Shown piece by piece: positions 5,339 through 8,939 of a DNA stretch of 8,939 nucleotides. This DNA is from Pseudomonadota bacterium (GTDB lineage Bacteria > SAR324 > NAC60-12). The stretch covers positions 1 to 8,939 of the forward strand of contig JACNKY010000185.1 in NCBI GenBank assembly GCA_014381795.1, in the 5' to 3' direction. How positions within the stretch are numbered: the first letter of the stretch is position 1; every line of letters starts with the position of its first letter. The notes beneath the pieces were generated by a model. That model made no database searches. It was not told the origin of the DNA and saw only the letters and a list, made by a program, of their open reading frames with translations. Both the position numbers and the translations under genes were made by a program.

Positions 5339-6286
5339 TTATTCGTCCTCGGCTAAAACCAGTAAATGCTCCCTGACACAAGAGGAAAGAGCGTTTAAAT
5401 CATATCCACCTTCTAGCATACTTAGAATCCGCCCTCCTGCAGTCTGTTCGGCCAAGCGTTTTAATTCAAAGCTCAATTCCCTGAATGTCGATTCTGTTAA
5501 ATTTAACGAAGCTAAAGGATCGTCACGATGTCCATCAAATCCGGCAGAGAGCAAAACAAAGTCGGGATTGTATTCCTTCAACTTAGGTTTAACTTCTGTG
5601 TAAAAGGTTTGCAAATATTCTGTATCCTCCATTCCGGGAGGAACAGGAACATTCAAGGTATAACCTGTGCCGGCACCTCTTCCGCGTTCCTCTGCGAAAC
5701 CTGTTCCGGGGAAACAGGTACGTGGATCCTGATGCAGACTGACGTAAAAAATATCGGCCCGTTCCTCAAAAAAATGCTGTGTCCCGTTTCCATGATGCAC
5801 ATCAAAATCAACAATCAGTACACGTTTAAATCCCATCTTCCTGCTTAAGAATTCTGCTGCAAGTGCAATATTGTTAAAAAAACAAAAACCCATTGCTGAG
5901 TCAAATTCCGCGTGATGCCCTGGTGGACGCACTGCGCAAAATGCGTTATCGAGTCTGCGTTCCGCAACCTCAAGTGCTGCGTCCAGTACTGATCCAACCG
6001 CCTGCAAGGCAGCTTTATAAGTTTGCGCTGAAATTACACAATCCTGAGTGTGCAGAGTTTGAGCTCCACTTTCAGAAGCAGCTTCTACTTCTGAGACAAG
6101 GTTTTCTGTATGCAGCATTTTTATTTCTGCAGAACTTGCGGGACGTCCGGGTTCTACTTTAAATTTCCCCATCAAGTCCTCAGACTCAAGTCTTTCCAGG
6201 ATTGCCCTCAGCCGGTTTGCGTTTTCCGGATGTGAACCTGTCTCATGTTCTAGGTAAATAGGATTTGTATAAAATCCGGTTTTCAT
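5339..6286 (-). CDS. histone deacetylase family protein (class II-type / acetylpolyamine amidohydrolase-like)
   Basis: The 315-residue zinc amidohydrolase of the arginase/deacetylase fold is complete. It starts with the typical YTNPIYLEHETGSHPENANRL. RPPGHHAE carries the catalytic pair H124/H125. VDFDVHHGNGT has zinc ligands D162 and H164, and SAGFDGHRDDP has the third ligand D251. LEGGYDLNAL places the transition-state tyrosine at Y295. Length and motif order fit bacterial class II HDAC homologues, which remove acetyl groups from lysines, polyamines or similar amides; the substrate here is not predictable. The ATG on the minus strand (CAT at 6284-6286) gives the conserved N-terminus. The gene converges on the UPF0104 gene with a 24-base gap and diverges from peptide deformylase across a 207-base intergenic region. 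Probably cytoplasmic; no signal peptide. Confidence 0.93.
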   Translation of the reverse strand: MKTGFYTNPIYLEHETGSHPENANRLRAILERLESEDLMGKFKVEPGRPASSAEIKMLHTENLVSEVEAASESGAQTLHTQDCVISAQTYKAALQAVGSVLDAALEVAERRLDNAFCAVRPPGHHAEFDSAMGFCFFNNIALAAEFLSRKMGFKRVLIVDFDVHHGNGTQHFFEERADIFYVSLHQDPRTCFPGTGFAEERGRGAGTGYTLNVPVPPGMEDTEYLQTFYTEVKPKLKEYNPDFVLLSAGFDGHRDDPLASLNLTESTFRELSFELKRLAEQTAGGRILSMLEGGYDLNALSSCVREHLLVLAEDE

Positions 6287-6295
6287 GGCTCTACG

Positions 6296-6444
6296 TTCAG
6301 TTTAGAGGGAAAATATTATAAGCAAATCATGACGCATACTAACTCAGGATAACATCTGTCTTCAAGACAAAGCGCTTATTCATGTCGTTTTTTGTACTTC
6401 ACGGATTGTGTTTGAGCATCAATTTGGTTAAAATCTAAACTGAA
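6296..6444. repeat. 11-bp inverted repeat pair flanking a divergent promoter region
   Basis: TTCAGTTTAGA (6296-6306) and its perfect reverse complement TCTAAACTGAA (6434-6444) lie 127 bases apart. One copy is in the HDAC leader, the other about 50 bases before the deformylase start. Only the two ends of the span given are the repeats. This layout suits paired operators of a shared regulator, or a DNA loop, but no protein is identified and chance is not excluded. Confidence 0.35.
6308..6320 (-). promoter_or_regulatory. candidate -10 element for the deacetylase gene
   Basis: On the minus strand, positions 6320-6315 read a perfect TATAAT, which would start transcription near 6308 and give a leader of about 20 bases. 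The hexamer 17 bases further upstream (GTTAGT) is a poor -35 match, so an activator or a weak promoter would be expected. One copy of the 11-bp inverted repeat lies at the very start of this transcript. Confidence 0.4.
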
Positions 6445-6493
6445 TAAATATACAAATCCAGCATTGACATAATTATTAACGCTAAAAAGAGTA

Positions 6494-7012
6494 ATGGCAA
6501 TTTTAGAAATATATACTTTCCCAGAGCCAATATTGAGGAGGAAGACATCAGCAGTTACAGTTTTTGATCAGGAACTTGCAGTAACCGTTGAGTCTATGCT
6601 GCAGACAATGTACGTTTCTATTGGCATTGGCCTGGCAGCAATTCAGACAGGTATCCTCAAAAGAATAGTTGTCATTGACTTAAAAAGCGGTGAAGAAGAT
6701 GTCTCATTGCGTGAACCTCATGTTTTCATTAATCCTAAAATTGTGGAACAATCCGGAACTACTGTCTCTGAAGAAGGCTGTTTAAGTGTCATTGAGTTTC
6801 GTGGTGAAATCGAGCGTGCGGAAAAAATAATAGTCGAATATCAGGATGTCAGCGGAAAAACACAAGAAATGGCCGCAGAAGACATGATGTCCATCTGCCT
6901 GCAGCACGAAATTGACCATTTGAATGGTGTCCTGTTTATTGATCATTTACCCTTGCTCAAACAAAAAATGGTAAAAAAACGGCTGACTAAACTCGCAAAG
7001 GCAGAAGCATGA
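6494..7012 (+). CDS. def: peptide deformylase
   Basis: The 172-residue cytoplasmic metalloenzyme removes the formyl group from the initiator methionine of new proteins. All three family motifs are present in order. Motif 1 is GIGLAAIQTG (residues 44-53), with the conserved Gln51. Motif 2 is EEGCLS (93-98), with metal ligand Cys96. Motif 3 is QHEIDHLNG (137-145), with ligands His138 and His142 and catalytic Glu139. Motif 1 carries Ile where most deformylases have Pro (GxGLAAPQ), a mild departure that keeps the active-site Gln. The length matches bacterial type 1 enzymes. ATG 6494 is preceded closely by AAGAG (6487-6491), a weak site with only two bases of spacing. It is the first gene of a tight three-gene cluster, whereas def is more often next to fmt. 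Confidence 0.95.
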   Translation: MAILEIYTFPEPILRRKTSAVTVFDQELAVTVESMLQTMYVSIGIGLAAIQTGILKRIVVIDLKSGEEDVSLREPHVFINPKIVEQSGTTVSEEGCLSVIEFRGEIERAEKIIVEYQDVSGKTQEMAAEDMMSICLQHEIDHLNGVLFIDHLPLLKQKMVKKRLTKLAKAEA

Positions 7013-7482
7013 TTTTGCGTAATTTTATTTTTTACACGATCACCATTTCTTTTTGCTCAATTGTTTTTTTTGGTAGTGGAAGCGCGTTTGCAAAGCAGCT
7101 TAAATATGCGCATGCTCTGGTGAAAACATCAGCGGGAATTGAAATTCATGTAGAAGTTGCCGACACTTCGCAAAAAAGAAGTTTAGGTTTGGGAAAACGC
7201 TCCGGACTGAAAAAAGACTGGGGTATGCTGTTTGTCTTTGAAAAACGTAAAACTCATAGTTTCTGGATGAAAGACATGCAGTTTGCTTTGGACATCATCT
7301 GGCTGGACAATTATCGGATTGTACACATTCTCAGGAATGTTCAACCGGCAATTCAAGGAGAAAAACCATCAATTCTGGCACCTCCTGCTCCGGCTAATTT
7401 TGTGCTGGAAATTGAGGCTGGACGTGCCTCTGAACTAAGACTCAAACAGGGTGATTTACTCAAATATAATTTTGAACAATGA
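7009..7482 (+). CDS. exported DUF192 family protein
   Basis: The 157-residue protein has a signal peptide (residues 1-28, hydrophobic core FYTITISFCSIVFF, cleavage expected after SAFA), then a single DUF192 domain. The diagnostic stretch is ADTSQKRSLGLGKRSGL followed by GMLFVFEKRKTHSFWMKDM (72-90) and LDIIWLD (94-100). The rest is a beta-rich end with LEIEAGRASELRLKQGDLL. The function of DUF192 proteins is not established; they are common small periplasmic or exported proteins. Its ATG overlaps the TGA of the deformylase gene (ATGA at 7009-7012), so translation is almost certainly coupled. Its own stop at 7480-7482 lies 34 bases before the REC-LpxC start. Confidence 0.88.
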   Translation: MILRNFIFYTITISFCSIVFFGSGSAFAKQLKYAHALVKTSAGIEIHVEVADTSQKRSLGLGKRSGLKKDWGMLFVFEKRKTHSFWMKDMQFALDIIWLDNYRIVHILRNVQPAIQGEKPSILAPPAPANFVLEIEAGRASELRLKQGDLLKYNFEQ

Positions 7483-7516
7483 AGGAATTGCTAATAATAT
7501 TAACAAAAACTCTACC

Positions 7517-8845
7517 ATGACAAAATCGCAAACTATCTGCATAGTGGATGACGAGGCAGCAATACGTGAAACACTTGAGAACGTCTTGTCGGATGAGGGA
7601 TATCCAGTAATGTCCTGTCATGACTCAATTAGTTTTTTTGAAAAATTGGAGCAGCAAAAACCTGATTTAATACTCCTAGATATTTGGCTTCCCGGGTTAG
7701 ATGGAATGGCGATTCTCAGTAAACTTCGTGAAACCTTTCCTGAACTACCCGTTATTATGATGAGCGGACACGCCGGAATTGACGCTGCAGTAAACGCGAT
7801 TAAACTTGGGGCGGTGGATTTTATGGAAAAACCCCTGCGTTTAGAAATATTGCTCGACAAAATTGCGGTTGTACTTTCAAACAAACCACCCGAGAGAGTT
7901 AAAGATCTGGCTTCAGATACCAGGATGGAGGTTGCCAAAATTATCAATCCGATCATACCTTCAGGTGCAGTAAGGCTCAAGGACTCTGAACGTCCTCAGC
8001 GAACATTGAAAGGAAATGTTGTTTTGAATGGAAAAGGGCTTTTGACGGGACGCAACACAGGTGTAATTTTAAGTCCTCTCGATCCGAACTCAGGTGTTGT
8101 TTTTCAAACTTTGGATGATACTTCTTTACCAGCGCACATCACGAATATAGAAAATTTTTCTCAATCGGTGAAACAGCAATCCTTCAGTGCTAATTCTACT
8201 GTTTTGGCCCGCGAAAATCGTAGGGTACGTACAGTCGAGCATTTGATGGCTTCGTTGCATATGGCAGGTATTACCAATGTTTTAGCAAAAGTGGATGAGG
8301 AAATTCCAAATGTCGACGGTTCTGCTCAGGATTTCAGTGAACTTATTAAAGAAGCAGGTGTCCAGGATCAGGATGTTCCCGTAAAAGAGGCAGTCGTTTT
8401 GGCGCCGATACAGGTGGGACGTAAAAAATTGACAGAAAAACACCTCTATGTGGAACCGTTTGAAGGCTTTGAAGTCAAGATGCGCATAGATTATTCTGCA
8501 CCCATCGGTGAGCAAAAACTGACCTTTAATTCTTCTCAGGATTCATTTGACCTCGATATTGCGCCGGCACGTTCATTCAACACTTTCGAAAATATTGATC
8601 TGGCACAAAAAACAGGAACAGTCGGCAGCGGTTATCTTGATTCACATATAATCTTGCATGACGGGAAAGTGATAAACACAGACCTGCGTTATCCAGACGA
8701 ATTTATACGGCACAAGATACTCGATCTCATCGGCGATCTTTATTTGCTTGGTCATCCCTTGAGGGGGCGGGTTGTTGCGAATATGACTTCACACGGTTAT
8801 AATCAAGCACTCGTACAAAAACTTCATGTTGCGCTTTCTACCTGA
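7517..8845 (+). CDS. lpxC: response-regulator receiver domain fused to LpxC (UDP-3-O-acyl-N-acetylglucosamine deacetylase)
   Basis: A single unbroken frame encodes 442 residues with two domains. Residues 5-121 form a CheY-like receiver of NtrX type: acidic pocket D11/D12, phospho-acceptor D55 in LLDIWLPG, switch residue S83 in MMSGH, and K105 in MEKPL. A linker of about 40 residues follows. Residues 161-440 form LpxC, the zinc deacetylase of the committed lipid A step: QRTLKGNVVLNGKGLLTG, then RTVEHLMASL with E241/H242, IPNVDGSAQDF, GSGYLDSHIIL, DEFIRHKILDLIGDL with H399, D403 and D407, and H426 near the end. These correspond to E. coli E78/H79, H238, D242, D246 and H265. The protein stops soon after, without the C-terminal FtsH degron of E. 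coli LpxC. ATG 7517 gives a normal receiver N-terminus; the nearest ribosome-binding site, GAAGGA (7481-7486), is 30 bases upstream. No histidine kinase is adjacent. Confidence 0.93.
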   Translation: MTKSQTICIVDDEAAIRETLENVLSDEGYPVMSCHDSISFFEKLEQQKPDLILLDIWLPGLDGMAILSKLRETFPELPVIMMSGHAGIDAAVNAIKLGAVDFMEKPLRLEILLDKIAVVLSNKPPERVKDLASDTRMEVAKIINPIIPSGAVRLKDSERPQRTLKGNVVLNGKGLLTGRNTGVILSPLDPNSGVVFQTLDDTSLPAHITNIENFSQSVKQQSFSANSTVLARENRRVRTVEHLMASLHMAGITNVLAKVDEEIPNVDGSAQDFSELIKEAGVQDQDVPVKEAVVLAPIQVGRKKLTEKHLYVEPFEGFEVKMRIDYSAPIGEQKLTFNSSQDSFDLDIAPARSFNTFENIDLAQKTGTVGSGYLDSHIILHDGKVINTDLRYPDEFIRHKILDLIGDLYLLGHPLRGRVVANMTSHGYNQALVQKLHVALST

Positions 8846-8864
8846 GAAAATATTGTTGCAAGGT

Positions 8865-8918
8865 AGCTAAAACAGTATTCGGTGGGGGCATTTTAATCCT
8901 CCCACACAGCTAAAACAG
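8865..8918 (+). repeat. 11-bp direct repeat flanking a hairpin after the REC-LpxC gene
   Basis: AGCTAAAACAG occurs at 8865-8875 and again at 8908-8918. Between the copies GTGGGGG (8882-8888) pairs with CTCCCAC (8899-8905), with one G-T pair, around a 10-base loop. No T-run follows the stem, so it is not a standard intrinsic terminator. It may be a small intergenic repeat unit continuing past the window. Confidence 0.45.
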
Positions 8919-8939
8919 CGTTGCGAATGAACCGCAATG
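8919..8939 (+). terminator. possible terminator stem cut by the window end
   Basis: CGTTGCG (8919-8925) pairs with CGCAATG (8933-8939), with one G-T pair, around AATGAAC. The stem ends exactly at the window edge, so a T-tract, if any, lies outside. It could end the deformylase to REC-LpxC transcript; the call rests on the stem alone. Confidence 0.25.

Overview
The window reads as chromosomal DNA of a Gram-negative, proteobacterium-like organism of moderate-to-low GC. LpxC (lipid A synthesis), a lipoprotein, a DNA ligase with a signal peptide and a CCA-encoding tRNA gene all point that way. A deltaproteobacterial or marine SAR324-like lineage is my guess from the mixture of genes, but no marker here settles taxonomy.

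Layout, left to right. (1) 1-348 is the 3' end of a tRNA-dihydrouridine synthase gene cut by the window edge. (2) 541-617 is a tRNA-Arg gene whose anticodon loop reads GCG, an unusual choice for a bacterium. (3) 618-1344 is a gene-poor, AT-rich stretch with a good terminator-like hairpin near 999-1028, one or two candidate promoters and a perfect CRP-type palindrome (TGTGA-N6-TCACA) just before the next gene. (4) 1345-5314 holds five plus-strand genes: a small SnoaL/NTF2-like lipoprotein, an orphan ParA-type ATPase, a secreted minimal ATP-dependent DNA ligase, a prepilin-peptidase-like membrane protein that has only the zinc-Cys/methyltransferase-side domain, and a UPF0104/LPG-synthase-TM membrane protein. 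(5) 5339-6286, on the minus strand, is a complete class II-type histone deacetylase/acetylpolyamine amidohydrolase homologue, convergent with the previous gene and divergent from the next. (6) 6494-8845 is a compact plus-strand cluster: peptide deformylase, an exported DUF192 protein overlapping it by ATGA, and a 442-residue protein that joins an intact NtrX-like response-regulator receiver domain to a full LpxC deacetylase domain.

The REC-LpxC fusion is the most striking thing in the window. Both halves keep their key residues (phospho-acceptor Asp55; LpxC metal and catalytic residues E241/H242, H399, D403, D407, H426). The protein ends right after the catalytic domain, without the C-terminal tail through which FtsH controls E. 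coli LpxC. This suggests, as inference, that the committed step of lipid A synthesis is controlled directly by a phosphorelay in this organism. Secondary points of interest are the peptidase-less PilD homologue beside a periplasmic DNA ligase, the GCG tRNA-Arg, the cryptic terminator and CRP-like site in the gene-poor tract, and repeat structures in several intergenic regions.
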